In this document: positions 26,894 through 35,905 of the stretch, one piece after another
Numbering within the stretch: position 1 is the stretch's first letter
Layout: each line of letters starts with the position of its first letter
Assembly (NCBI RefSeq): GCF_001676785.2
Contig: NZ_CP015910.2
Span: 1,984,001 to 2,048,000, forward strand
DNA from: Brachyspira hyodysenteriae ATCC 27164
GTDB lineage: Bacteria > Spirochaetota > Brachyspiria > Brachyspirales > Brachyspiraceae
DNA: 64,000 nucleotides
Reading direction: 5' to 3'
The notes under the pieces: generated by a model
Told to the model about the DNA's origin: nothing
Seen by the model: only the letters and a program-made list of their open reading frames with translations
The model's database searches: none
Program-made: the position numbers and the translations under genes

Positions 26894-27700
26894 TTATCCT
26901 TTAAATGCTAAACCTAAAGTTAATCCGAAATCTAATGAATTGATAAAATATGATGGTAAAGGTGTATCAGTAGTAAAATTAGGTCTTACCTGATGCATCA
27001 AATCAAGCAAGCTCTGAGGCATAGTTATGTAACCTGGAGAATATACATTAAATCTAGTGTAAGCTCCCAATATTACCTCAACTCTGTCATTTACAGGCTG
27101 ATTATATTCAAGCATAAATTTTATACTAAACATTACAGGATTCATATTTTTTATCATGAAATCAGTTACTATTATTTCACCTATTTCAGGAGCCAAAGCA
27201 CTATTATCATCAGCATAAGCCAAATATTCAGGTGATAAATCAGCTATTAATTTTCCTCCTAAATGCAAGCCTAATGCAAGTCTGCTGTTAAAAAAATATG
27301 CTTTTGTACCTACTCCGAAACTTATCACAGGAGCATAGCTTACATTAATAAACATATTAACTGTAACACCTTCAATGGTATTACCAGCAACCTGTCCTGC
27401 AAATCCGTTTCCAACTCCTATAGAAGCAAATACGCTCATTCCGCTGAATTTATCAGGACTCATACTAAACCATCTTTCAGCGCCAAATAAATATCCAAGT
27501 TCAGCCTCTCCGTCCATAGTGTAACCTACTGAACCCTTCATATATGCTGCACCCAATTTATCCAAATCTTCAGCACTTATAGAAGGCAATGTAGCAGAAC
27601 CATTGAAGTTTGCCTTTAATGCCCAAATAAATCCTTCATCAAAAGTATAAGCTAATGAAAAACTAGCCAGTAGTAAAATGTTAATAAATACCTTTTTCAT
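26894..27700 (-). CDS. Putative outer membrane beta-barrel protein
   Basis: 268 aa from the ATG at 27700, chosen because AGGAG lies upstream and it gives the signal peptide MKKVFINILLLASFSLA-YTF. The mature protein alternates hydrophobic and polar residues in many short strands separated by G, N and D turns (SVFASIGVGNGF, VISFGVGTKAYFF, LALGLHLGGKLIADL). It ends with a strand (FGLTLGLAFKG), as barrels do. No family is recognised with certainty. First gene of the lipoprotein cluster that follows on the same strand. The 215-base gap upstream (27746-27960) is AT-rich and probably holds its promoter. Confidence 0.6.
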   Translation of the reverse strand: MKKVFINILLLASFSLAYTFDEGFIWALKANFNGSATLPSISAEDLDKLGAAYMKGSVGYTMDGEAELGYLFGAERWFSMSPDKFSGMSVFASIGVGNGFAGQVAGNTIEGVTVNMFINVSYAPVISFGVGTKAYFFNSRLALGLHLGGKLIADLSPEYLAYADDNSALAPEIGEIIVTDFMIKNMNPVMFSIKFMLEYNQPVNDRVEVILGAYTRFNVYSPGYITMPQSLLDLMHQVRPNFTTDTPLPSYFINSLDFGLTLGLAFKG

Positions 27701-27960
27701 AATAAAATAATTTTCTCCTATATAAAAAATCGACATAATATTCAAAATGTTTATATTGAATTGTACTATCTTTTAGTTTTTAGTAAATACTGTTTTCCTA
27801 TGGTTTTACAAAAAATTTACTATTATGTTTCTTTATTTTTAAAAAATACTACATATTGAACATAAAAATTAGACATTTAATAATTTTTGTATTAGTTTTT
27901 TTAGACATTTTTGTAAGAATGTTTATTTTAACATAGTTAATTCATACTATTTGAGTATAT

Positions 27961-28929
27961 TTATTTTTTAATGGTGTCTTTATAAGATTTGATTGTTTTA
28001 TAAGGAGGCTTCAATTGAAAATTTATTATGTTACTATACCAGTTAACATAATCAAATCTATTAACTTCAGCCATTATTGAATGTTTCTCATCTGAATGTA
28101 TATCATATTTTGGAAACATCATCGCTATAGTCTGAACAATGTAATAAGAAAATATATTTTTTAATGTTTCGTTATCTAAAGATGAATTTAAAAACTGATA
28201 AGTACTTATTATAGAAATTGATTTGCAAGGTTTTATATTATTATTTTCAACGACTATTCTATCTACAAATCCTCCGTCTGCAATAGATTTAGCACTCATT
28301 CCTCTATAATTCGAAGTTAATGGCATATTCACTATCACTATAGAGCTATCTTTAAATTCATTGGCAATTATTCTCCAATATAAAGACGTAAATATAAATA
28401 ATCTTTTTGCATCAAGAAGCTCATTTCTGCCTTTTACAGGAGTATTCCAAACATTTAATATGCTTTGTTCATAAGAAGGTGCAATGTTTTCAGCTATCTG
28501 TTTTAAAGGTGTTCCATATTCATATCCGAATAATTTTTTTATATTAAAACTAGTTTCATTTGAAAGAGAATATAATATATCTTTCTCCAATTGAGAATAA
28601 TCTATATTTTTTATATCTATAAAATCTCTTTTGAATATATCTGCATTTTCTGTTATTATTTTTCTATTATCTTCATAGAATTTATTATCATCTATACCAT
28701 TTTTCAAATTATATTTTATTTTATATTCTAATATATCATAGGTAAGTTTTGACAAATCATCATCAAAAATATCAAGAAAATCACCAGGAGTAAAACCGAC
28801 AATACTGTCATCTTTAATATAAGTGATGTTAACATTATATACTTTATCTTTATTTAGAGGTTCATTACTTTTTTGACATGATAAAAAGAATATCAAAAAT
28901 AAAAATACTATATTACTCAGGTATTTCAC
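27961..28929 (-). CDS. Hypothetical lipoprotein downstream of lptA
   Basis: I take the GTG at 28929 as start, giving MKYLSNIVFLFLIFFLSC with a clear lipobox; a TTG at 28950 would add seven residues. The 322-aa product is unrecognised. It has acidic and helical stretches (GDFLDIFDDDLSKLTYDILE) and a C-terminal HSDEKHSIMAEVNRFDYVNWY. The gene overlaps the lptA-like gene by at least 17 bases, so it is in the kdsC-lptC-lptA operon. A role at the envelope is plausible from context only. Confidence 0.55.
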   Translation of the reverse strand: MKYLSNIVFLFLIFFLSCQKSNEPLNKDKVYNVNITYIKDDSIVGFTPGDFLDIFDDDLSKLTYDILEYKIKYNLKNGIDDNKFYEDNRKIITENADIFKRDFIDIKNIDYSQLEKDILYSLSNETSFNIKKLFGYEYGTPLKQIAENIAPSYEQSILNVWNTPVKGRNELLDAKRLFIFTSLYWRIIANEFKDSSIVIVNMPLTSNYRGMSAKSIADGGFVDRIVVENNNIKPCKSISIISTYQFLNSSLDNETLKNIFSYYIVQTIAMMFPKYDIHSDEKHSIMAEVNRFDYVNWYSNIINFQLKPPYKTIKSYKDTIKK

Positions 28930-30253
28930 CGCTAACACCCATAGCTTCAACTTTTTCAGTATCTATATAATACTTTATTTCTCTAGCCCTTACAACACTG
29001 TCTTTTTGTTTCAAATAAGGACTTTCACCCCAAAGCCTTAAATATTTATCTTCATCAAAATATGTAGCCCAAGCACTTTGAGAATTCATATCTTTACCTT
29101 CTACATGTACATTTCCATTAGCTCTGAGTTTTTCTTCATCATTAAACATCTGCATAGTTACAGAGGTAATCTTAATACTTCTATCCTCTACATAAGCTTT
29201 AGGATTTCCGCTTACTGTTGCTACTTTAGTATCAGGGTCAAGATGAAGCAAATCTCCTTCTAATGATAAACTTTCATCATAATCAATCATAACAACATCA
29301 TTATGAAATATAACATCTTTAAACTTTTCATCTTTTTTATATTCTATCCATTCCCCAAAAGCTATAATTCCTCTGTCTGGTATTCTAACAGAAGGATCCT
29401 GATACATATAAATATGCTCATTCTCTATTTCATATTCTATATATCCGCCTTTAAGTATCATATTTTCTTCATAAAAGTAGGCTGTAACATTTCCATAGGC
29501 ATATAAAGTACGTGTATTATTATCCTTTCCGCCGTACTCATTCAAAAATAATCTGTCTGCCACTATGATATTATAATTACTTACATTACCATTTTTTTTA
29601 TTTGTTTCAGAAGAGTTTATATAATTATTAGTTTGAAGCACATATATCTTTCCTCTTCCCATAACATTAGCAGCCGATTTTTTAGCATTATACTCCAATA
29701 TTTCACCTTCTAATCTATCAGCCCCTTGATAAAGCCTAGGATTTCCTGTAAGAACGGCAGTTTCAGCATCCATATCATAAATTAAATTATCAGCATATCC
29801 GTCTGTTTTTCTTTTAGTTTCTCTATCAACATGTGTTAAATGTACATTACTGCTAGCCTTGGCTATTGGCGTATTAAAGTCTCTTTCCATAAATGAGCTT
29901 CTTATAGTCATATTATTTGTAGGAGATCTTAAAACAGGATTATTTTTAACATAAGCATATCTAGTTTTTCCATTATAGCTTGCATATCCGCCTGTTATTG
30001 TAGAACCATTAGTTTTACTTAAAAGTTTAACTCCTCCGCTGAATGTAGCTAATTCTGTTTCTTGATAAAATGTCATAACATGGCTTGTAATTACAGCGGA
30101 TGAATCTTCCATTTTGGAATTACCAGTATATTGAAAAACCTTTTTCTTGTTATTGTATGTAAACTTATCAGCACTTCTTCTAGATTGAGCAATTAATGAC
30201 AATGCCAATATAAATAATATAACAGTAACAAAAACTTTATTGACCTTCAGCAA
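28913..30253 (-). CDS. LptA/OstA-like periplasmic lipopolysaccharide-transport protein
   Basis: 446 aa with signal peptide (VTVILFILALSLIAQS). The mature protein consists of repeated OstA-type strands: VFQYTGNSKMEDSSAVITSH, ELATFSGGVKLLSKTNG, YVKNNPVL, AVLTGNPRLYQG, TVSGNPKAYVEDRSIKI and KLRANGNVHVEGKDM. This beta-jellyroll builds the bridge that carries lipid-A-containing molecules across the periplasm. E. coli LptA is about 185 aa; this one has two to three times as many repeats, as in some large LptA/D-like proteins, but no barrel domain. It overlaps the lptC-like gene by 17 bases. Confidence 0.75.
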   Translation of the reverse strand: MLKVNKVFVTVILFILALSLIAQSRRSADKFTYNNKKKVFQYTGNSKMEDSSAVITSHVMTFYQETELATFSGGVKLLSKTNGSTITGGYASYNGKTRYAYVKNNPVLRSPTNNMTIRSSFMERDFNTPIAKASSNVHLTHVDRETKRKTDGYADNLIYDMDAETAVLTGNPRLYQGADRLEGEILEYNAKKSAANVMGRGKIYVLQTNNYINSSETNKKNGNVSNYNIIVADRLFLNEYGGKDNNTRTLYAYGNVTAYFYEENMILKGGYIEYEIENEHIYMYQDPSVRIPDRGIIAFGEWIEYKKDEKFKDVIFHNDVVMIDYDESLSLEGDLLHLDPDTKVATVSGNPKAYVEDRSIKITSVTMQMFNDEEKLRANGNVHVEGKDMNSQSAWATYFDEDKYLRLWGESPYLKQKDSVVRAREIKYYIDTEKVEAMGVSGEIPE

Positions 30254-30800
30254 CTGGAACTCCTATAGCATCACCTTCATCAACTTCATTATATATAGTA
30301 ATATGTTCTAAACTCATATCACCTTCCATACTGCTTCCTGTAAGCCAACTGCCATTTTCTTGTTCTACTCGAATAGGAACAGGGCTTTTAAATTGCTGTT
30401 TCTCATTATCCCATTGAAGATACTCAGTATAAAGTATTGTATTATTTGATGCTTTAACGATAACATTTGTATATATTTGAGTGAATAATGTTTCCTGATT
30501 TACTGTAATAAATTCACCTGATACGCTGGCAGCTACAGTATTATTAGAATCATATGTATAAGTTCTGCTTTCATAAAGTTCTACAACTTTCTTTTTATTA
30601 TAAAATTTGGCATTAGTAGCAAAAGAATCTAATTGTTTAAAATTAGTATCATAGTTTTCTCTTCTGAAACCATAAAATTCCATATCTGGAGGAGGTACAA
30701 AATCATCTTCTTGTTTAAATTCTTTACCAAGATCATTAAAATTAGTGCATGAAACACATAAGAGTAAGAATAATATATTAAATTTGACTAATAATTTCAT
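30237..30800 (-). CDS. lptC: LptC-like lipoprotein
   Basis: 187 aa with lipobox LLCVSC. The order is LptC-like: a FYGFRRENYDTN segment, then NAKFYNKKKVVELYESRTYT, GEFITVNQETLFTQIYTNV, ILYTEYLQWDNEKQQFKSP and TGSSMEGDMSLEHITIYN. It corresponds to the LptC/YrbK family that links the LptB2FG ATPase to the LptA bridge. E. coli LptC is held by a transmembrane helix; a lipid anchor here would be a spirochaetal variation. Flanked by kdsC upstream (23-base overlap) and lptA downstream, matching the enterobacterial gene order. Confidence 0.75.
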   Translation of the reverse strand: MKLLVKFNILFLLLCVSCTNFNDLGKEFKQEDDFVPPPDMEFYGFRRENYDTNFKQLDSFATNAKFYNKKKVVELYESRTYTYDSNNTVAASVSGEFITVNQETLFTQIYTNVIVKASNNTILYTEYLQWDNEKQQFKSPVPIRVEQENGSWLTGSSMEGDMSLEHITIYNEVDEGDAIGVPVAEGQ

Positions 30801-31329
30801 TATAAATACCCTTAGATTTAAGTATCATATCTATTACTACTCTAACAGCACCATATCCCCCTCTTTTATGAATTATAACATCAGCAACTTTCAAAGCTTC
30901 ATGATGGGCATCTTTAGGAGAAAAAGATATTCCCACATATTTCATAACACTTAAATCTATTAAATCATCGCCTATATAAGCTATCTCTTCTTTCTTTAAA
31001 CCATATTTTTCAATTAAAGTTAAAATAATAGGCATTTTATTTTCTTTACCAAGTATTAGATCTTCGAATCCATGTTTTCTAAACTTATCAAATCTTGTTT
31101 TTATGGCATTAGAATTACTTCCGGAAATAACGGCAACTTTAATACCAGCTTTTAATGCTAAAACTACCCCCATACCATCTTGAGTATTAAAAAATTTACT
31201 TTCAACACCATTATCATCAAATATTAATCTTCCGTCAGTCATAACTCCGTCTATATCGGATACTAGAAGCTTAACTTTCTTTAACTTATTTTTATTAAAT
31301 AGATATGAAATATAATCTCTGATATTCAT
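30778..31329 (-). CDS. kdsC: 3-deoxy-D-manno-octulosonate 8-phosphate phosphatase
   Basis: A 183-aa HAD-superfamily C0 phosphatase that removes phosphate from Kdo-8-P in Kdo synthesis for lipooligosaccharide. Motif I is SDIDGVMTDG, motif II VISGS, the conserved Lys lies in KENKMPI, and motif III/IV is IGDDLIDLSVM. The RGGYGAVRVVID tail is typical of KdsC, and length equals the family norm. First gene of the lptC-lptA operon, with the tRNA genes just upstream. Confidence 0.88.
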   Translation of the reverse strand: MNIRDYISYLFNKNKLKKVKLLVSDIDGVMTDGRLIFDDNGVESKFFNTQDGMGVVLALKAGIKVAVISGSNSNAIKTRFDKFRKHGFEDLILGKENKMPIILTLIEKYGLKKEEIAYIGDDLIDLSVMKYVGISFSPKDAHHEALKVADVIIHKRGGYGAVRVVIDMILKSKGIYNEIISQI

Positions 31330-31368
31330 TTTAAGAAACTTTTATTAAGGTATTGGATAAAACATTTT

Positions 31369-31440
31369 GGGGCTTACAGGACTCGAACCTGCCCACCCGG
31401 TTTAGGAAACCAGTGCTCTATCCTGATGAGCTAAAGCCCC
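31369..31440 (-). tRNA. tRNA-Arg (anticodon CCT)
   Basis: A 72-base cloverleaf with acceptor GGGGCTT/AAGCCCC, anticodon stem CTGGT/ACCGG around TTCCTAA, and T-loop TTCGAGT. The anticodon CCT reads AGG. The 3' CCA is not encoded. Confidence 0.9.
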
Positions 31441-31474
31441 TTATATAAAGAAGCTATTTAGTTTTATAAAAATC

Positions 31475-31556
31475 GGAGAGTGTGGGACTCGAACCCACAT
31501 GGGTGTTAGCCCGGCGGTTTTCAAGACCGCTGCTCTACCAATTGAACGAACTCTCC
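31475..31556 (-). tRNA. tRNA-Ser (anticodon TGA)
   Basis: An 82-base class II cloverleaf with acceptor GGAGAGT/ACTCTCC, anticodon stem GCGGT/ACCGC around CTTGAAA, a long variable arm of about 14 bases containing GGG/CCC, and T-loop TTCGAGT. The anticodon TGA reads UCA. No CCA encoded. The pair of tRNA genes lies 34 bases apart. Confidence 0.88.
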
Positions 31557-31617
31557 AAATAGATATGGATTGTATTATAACATATATAAAATTTATTTCA
31601 AGTTTTTTTTTTAAATT

Positions 31618-32367
31618 TCATTCATCTTTAAAAAATGCCCTTCGAAAATAAAGACCATGGGCTGGTGCTGTTACAAATGCTTTTGCTCTGTCCTCACTTT
31701 TCAGTATATCTTCTATAAAGTTAATAGGCTTTTTTTTCTTCTGCCCCTCTACTAAAGTACCAACGATTATTCTAACCATATTATGAAGGAAAGCATTGCC
31801 TCTAATAATAAAATATATAGTATCTCCTTTTCTTATAGCTTTAACTCTCTCTAAATATCTAAATTTAGAATCATTCTCATCTTCTGTAGAACAAAATGAT
31901 GTAAAATTATGCTCCCCTATTAAATATCTTGCATATTCATTAATTAACTTCTCATCTATAACATTTTTTCTATAGAACCAAGCATATCTCTCATAAAAAG
32001 GAAAAGAAGTACTGCTGTTATGAACTATATATAAATATTCCCTAAAAGTAGCTGAAGCCCTAGCATTAAAACTATCCGGCATCTCTTCAGCTTTTATTAT
32101 TCTTAAATCTCTATCTAAATATGAATTCAAAGCTATATGAACCTTATTAATAGGAACCAGCATTTTAGGTACTCTAAAATTAGCCACCTGTCCTAAAGCA
32201 TGAACTCCTGCATCCGTCCTTCCGCATCCATATATAGTAATTTTTTCACCATATACTTTCTGAACGGCCTTATATATTTCACCCTGAACCGTTCTTAAAT
32301 TAGGCTGTATCTGCCAACCGTAAAAATCTGTACCGTCATATTGTATTGTTATCTTTATATTATTCAT
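31618..32367 (-). CDS. truA: tRNA pseudouridine synthase A
   Basis: 249 aa from the ATG at 32367 (MNNIKITIQYDGTDFYGWQ, the normal TruA beginning); an upstream in-frame ATG adds 16 atypical residues and is rejected. It forms pseudouridine at tRNA positions 38-40. The catalytic aspartate is in GCGRTDAGVHALGQV, followed by the AFN-type segment FNARASATFREY and the C-terminal FLHNMVRIIVGTLVEG. Length is standard. It lies next to two tRNA genes, which may be coincidence. Confidence 0.95.
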   Translation of the reverse strand: MNNIKITIQYDGTDFYGWQIQPNLRTVQGEIYKAVQKVYGEKITIYGCGRTDAGVHALGQVANFRVPKMLVPINKVHIALNSYLDRDLRIIKAEEMPDSFNARASATFREYLYIVHNSSTSFPFYERYAWFYRKNVIDEKLINEYARYLIGEHNFTSFCSTEDENDSKFRYLERVKAIRKGDTIYFIIRGNAFLHNMVRIIVGTLVEGQKKKKPINFIEDILKSEDRAKAFVTAPAHGLYFRRAFFKDE

Positions 32368-32436
32368 ATTTTCTAAAAAATAAAAGCCTATATAATATTT
32401 TATACAGGCTTTCATATACTAATAAAATTTTAATTA

Positions 32437-33402
32437 TTATAAATCTGCTGGTATTGTAACACCTAGTTTATTTGCTGCATTAGTATTAATTTCTAATACA
32501 GGATTTTGCATATATTCTATAGGCATGTCAGCAGGGTTAGATTCACCTTTTAATATTTTTACTGCCTGAGTAGCTGTTAATTTTCCTAATTCATAATAAT
32601 CTATACCATAAGTAGCAAGTCCACCCGCATTAAGCATAGCAGCCTCTCCGCATATTACAGGTATATTAGCAGGTCCTGTAACACCTATAACATTTGCCAT
32701 ACCAGCTGATACCATATTATCTGTAGGTACATATATAACATCTACTTTACCTACTAAACTCTGAACTACCTGCTGTAAATCATTAGGAGTTGTTACTGTA
32801 GCATCTACATATGATAAACCTAATTCATTTGCTTTTGCTTTGGCAATATCTATTTGAAATTTAGAATTCTGCTCACTGGAACTATACAAGAAACCTACAT
32901 TTTTAGCATTTGGAATTAACTTCTTCAATAATTCCATTTGTTCTTTTACAGGTGTTAAATCAGAAGTACCTGTAACATTTCCGCCAGGCATTTTATTATC
33001 TGCAACCAATTTTGAATCTGCAGGATCAGTAACTGCTGTTATAAGTATAGGTATATCTTTAGTTAAATTAGCTACAGCCTGTGCTGCAGGTGTTGCTATT
33101 GCTAATATCAAATCTACTTTATCATTAATAAATTTCTGAGATATTGTAACACAATTTGCCTGTTCACCCTGAGCATTTTGATAATCTATGATAACATTTT
33201 TACCATCTTCATATCCGGCTTCTTTCAAACCATCAACAAAACCTTTATTGGCCTGATCTAATGCATAATGTTCAACAAGCTGAAGTATTCCTATTTTTTT
33301 TACTTCACTATTCAAAAGTGAAATATTTTCATTATCTTTTTTTGACGAACATGATGCAATAAATAATATTACAATAGATAAAGCAATAAATAACTTTTTC
33401 AT
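32437..33402 (-). CDS. ABC transporter substrate-binding lipoprotein (ABC_sub_bind/TrpX-like)
   Basis: 321 aa from the ATG at 33402 (AGGAGATAT before it; signal peptide with lipobox FIASC). The fold is a type I periplasmic binding protein of the ABC_sub_bind family: KIGILQLVEHYALDQANKGF, DYQNAQGEQANC, AVTDPADSKLV, NVTGTSDLTPVKEQMELLKK, GLATYGIDYYELGKLTATQA. This pattern is that of TrpX-type receptors, which in Firmicutes serve tryptophan or other aromatic amino acids. No permease or ATPase gene lies nearby, so the partner components must be elsewhere. Substrate is uncertain. Confidence 0.75.
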   Translation of the reverse strand: MKKLFIALSIVILFIASCSSKKDNENISLLNSEVKKIGILQLVEHYALDQANKGFVDGLKEAGYEDGKNVIIDYQNAQGEQANCVTISQKFINDKVDLILAIATPAAQAVANLTKDIPILITAVTDPADSKLVADNKMPGGNVTGTSDLTPVKEQMELLKKLIPNAKNVGFLYSSSEQNSKFQIDIAKAKANELGLSYVDATVTTPNDLQQVVQSLVGKVDVIYVPTDNMVSAGMANVIGVTGPANIPVICGEAAMLNAGGLATYGIDYYELGKLTATQAVKILKGESNPADMPIEYMQNPVLEINTNAANKLGVTIPADL

Positions 33403-33578
33403 TATTATATCTCCTTTAAAAATCATATAATTACTATTATTAGTATAATATAATACAGAAGTAATAAAGTCAAATAAAATTTACAAATATATATTCATCA
33501 TAATTGAATTTTATTGAAAATAATATATTTTATGATATCATCATTTATAATATTTTAATTTAATATGGGGAATAAAAA

Positions 33579-34631
33579 TTGATTAGACATTCCAGACCTA
33601 CTATAAGAAAAAAAGATTTAGAATCCGCTTTAAAAGTAATGATTAGCGATAATCTTGCTACAGGAGATGTTATACAAGAATTTGAAAGAAGTTTTGCTAA
33701 TTATTTCGGCAAGGGTTTTACAGCAATATTTGTTAATAGCGGAACTGCTGCATTAGAACTTATATTAAGACATTTAAAAGTTGGTGAAGGCGATGAAGTT
33801 ATAATGTCATCTTTTCTTAATGCCTCACCTCTTCAAGTAGTTACAAGTTTAAAAGCTACTCCTGTTTTAATAGATATAGACGAAGACAGTTTTCAAATAT
33901 CTATGGATAATGTTATAGAGGCTATCAATGAAAAAACTAAAGCAATTATAGTTTCTCATATGTTTGGAAATTGTGCGTTAATTGATGAGCTTGCTGATAT
34001 AAAAGTGCCTGTTATAGAAGATGCTTCTCATAGTTTGGGAGGCAAATACAGAGATACTTTACTTGGAAGTTTCGGAGATTTTGCATACTTCTCTCTTTCT
34101 GCAACTAGAATGATAACTTCAGGCGGTGCAGGAGGAATGATACTTACAAAGAAAAAAGGAATGGATGCTATAAGAGATATAATTCACTATGATAAAAAAG
34201 AAAATTTTATAAGAAGATTCAATTATTGCGCAACTGATCTTCAGGCTTCAATAGGTATAGAAGAACTTAAACATCTTGAAAGAATGGTTGAAGTAAGAAG
34301 TGATATAGCTTCGTTTTATGATAATGCTATACTTGAAAGCAATTTAATGAAATTATCTACTCATGATAGTGAAAGCCCTTCTCATTATAGATATGTATGT
34401 ATGCTTAACGGCAGTATGAATATATACGATGCTATAAAAATGTTTGAAAGACATAATGTAGAAGCGGCAAGACCTATATTTAAACCTCTGCATCAGTATC
34501 TTAATTTACCTAATGAAAATTATCCTAATACTGAGAATGCATATTTAAAAAGCATATCATTGCCTATATACCCTACTTTGCAAAAAAATGAAGCTGAGCT
34601 AATTTGCAAACTTATAAAACAGATAAGATGA
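33579..34631 (+). CDS. DegT/DnrJ/EryC1/StrS-family PLP-fold protein lacking the lysine
   Basis: 350 aa, TTG start. Typical features of the sugar aminotransferase family: TGDVIQEFERSFANYFG, NSGTAALELILRHL, GDEVIMSSFLNAS, IEDASHSLGG with D148, and a C-terminal RPIFKPLHQY. In the segment that normally reads FSFHxTKxITxGxGG it has FSLSATRMITSGGAGG, so the Schiff-base lysine is Arg177. An ordinary aminotransferase reaction should not be possible. It may bind PLP without transamination, act in another way, or be a structural or regulatory relative. Alone on its strand before znuB. Confidence 0.8.
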   Translation: MIRHSRPTIRKKDLESALKVMISDNLATGDVIQEFERSFANYFGKGFTAIFVNSGTAALELILRHLKVGEGDEVIMSSFLNASPLQVVTSLKATPVLIDIDEDSFQISMDNVIEAINEKTKAIIVSHMFGNCALIDELADIKVPVIEDASHSLGGKYRDTLLGSFGDFAYFSLSATRMITSGGAGGMILTKKKGMDAIRDIIHYDKKENFIRRFNYCATDLQASIGIEELKHLERMVEVRSDIASFYDNAILESNLMKLSTHDSESPSHYRYVCMLNGSMNIYDAIKMFERHNVEAARPIFKPLHQYLNLPNENYPNTENAYLKSISLPIYPTLQKNEAELICKLIKQIR

Positions 34632-34670
34632 TGTATAATATACTTTTTAGCGATTATATGGGAAAATCCT

Positions 34671-35486
34671 ATGGAAATATTTGAATATGATTTTATGCGT
34701 AAAGCTTTCCTAGTAGGTATTATGCTTGCTGTGATAATACCTTGCATAGGAGTTGTTGTAGTATTAAAAAGACTTTCTATGATAGGAGATGCTATTTCAC
34801 ATACTTCGCTTGCTGGGGTTACATTCGGTTTAGTTTTTAATATAAACCCTATAGTCGCATCAATCATATTCTGCATATTGTCTGCATTATCAATAGAGTT
34901 CATAAGAAAGAAAATAGCTAAATATGGTGAGATGTCTATATCAATTATAATGTCTTTGTCTATAGGAGTGGCAGGGCTTCTTTCAGGATTTGTAGCTAAC
35001 AATTCAAACTTTAACAGCTTTTTATTTGGAAGTATTGTTGCTATAAGCGATTTTGAATTGAAATTGGTAATATTGATAAGCTCAATATCAATACTAATTT
35101 TCATCTTCCTATACAAAGAAATTTTTTATATAACTTTTAATGAAAGATTAGCAAAATTATCTGGTGTGCCTGTAAATAGGATTAACTTCATTTTTACAAT
35201 ATTAACTGCTATTACTGTATCAATATCAGCAAGAGCAGTTGGGGCATTAATAGTTTCATCAATGATGGTTGTTCCTGTTGCATGTTCTATGCAGGTAGCT
35301 AATAGTTATAAAAAAACCATTATTTTTGCTGTGATATTCAATCTATTTTTTACTATATTAGGAATATTTATTTCATATTATCAAGGCTTAAAACCAGGAG
35401 CAACTATAGTACTAATAAGCATTGCTACTTTTATAATTATAATTTTATTAAAATCAATACTATCATCAAAAAATAGTGCGGCATAA
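34671..35486 (+). CDS. znuB: Metal (zinc/manganese) ABC transporter permease
   Basis: A 271-aa inner-membrane protein of the ABC-3 family, with about eight helices. Family hallmarks: IPCIGVVVVLKRLSMIGDAI (cytoplasmic loop), SHTSLAGVTFG, ITVSISARAVGALIVSSMMV. The cognate ATPase and binding protein are not beside it but 1.5 kb away on the opposite strand (37038-38651), beyond a repeat and the vsp gene. No SBP or ATPase lies on this side. Zinc is preferred over manganese because of the partner's sequence, but not proven. Confidence 0.85.
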   Translation: MEIFEYDFMRKAFLVGIMLAVIIPCIGVVVVLKRLSMIGDAISHTSLAGVTFGLVFNINPIVASIIFCILSALSIEFIRKKIAKYGEMSISIIMSLSIGVAGLLSGFVANNSNFNSFLFGSIVAISDFELKLVILISSISILIFIFLYKEIFYITFNERLAKLSGVPVNRINFIFTILTAITVSISARAVGALIVSSMMVVPVACSMQVANSYKKTIIFAVIFNLFFTILGIFISYYQGLKPGATIVLISIATFIIIILLKSILSSKNSAA

Positions 35487-35518
35487 TTATTTATTAAATA
35501 TTGAATTTTAATTACATA

Positions 35519-35828
35519 TGCCCACCCTATAAATTTATAGTCTAATTTCTAATAACACATTACATTTCTTTTTTGCTTTTTCCGTAATTGTAACACCCAC
35601 CCTAAGCTTTATTTAAATTTAAAATCATCTAAGCGCACGCAAAATGAAATTTAAAATATAGATTGATTAAAAATAGAATTTAAATTATATCAAAAAACGC
35701 ATAAACCGTGCGTTTAATAAAATTCTAAATTTAATCAACACTTGGGCGGGTGCTGGAAATTCTAATTAGACAAAAAATATAATGAAGATAAAAATACAAA
35801 ATAAAGCAGTAAAAAATAAAGGGCGGGG
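35519..35828. repeat. Nested palindromic intergenic repeat
   Basis: A GC-box-studded non-coding region between znuB and vsp. The inner pair is CACCCACCCTAAG at 35594 and its imperfect complement ending GGGCGGGTG at 35752, with matching ATTTAAATTT-type inner arms. The outer pair is GCCCACCC at 35519 and GGGCGGG at 35821. Inside lies an ACGCA-7-TGCGT hairpin (35697-35713). The G/C boxes are striking in otherwise AT-rich DNA. It looks like a MITE or folded RNA element; no open reading frame. Confidence 0.5.
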
Positions 35829-35847
35829 AATTAAAATAAAATTAAAT

Positions 35848-35880
35848 AAAAAAGGCTTAAATATTAATAATATTCAAGCC
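35848..35880 (-). terminator. Terminator of the vsp gene
   Basis: On the minus strand GGCTT-GAATATT is paired with AATATTT-AAGCC (one mismatch), followed by TTTTTTATTT. It lies 25 bases past the vsp stop. Confidence 0.8.
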
Positions 35881-35905
35881 CTTTCATTATTTCTAATTTA
35901 TATTA

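Noticed and set aside
31475-31556. Selenocysteine tRNA
   Set aside because: The anticodon is TGA (reads UCA), not TCA, and the acceptor stem has the normal 7 base pairs; a class II Ser tRNA fits.
34520-35116. 198-aa minus-strand frame over the DegT and znuB genes
   Set aside because: It lies antisense to two well-supported genes and has no recognisable domain; the composition mirrors znuB.
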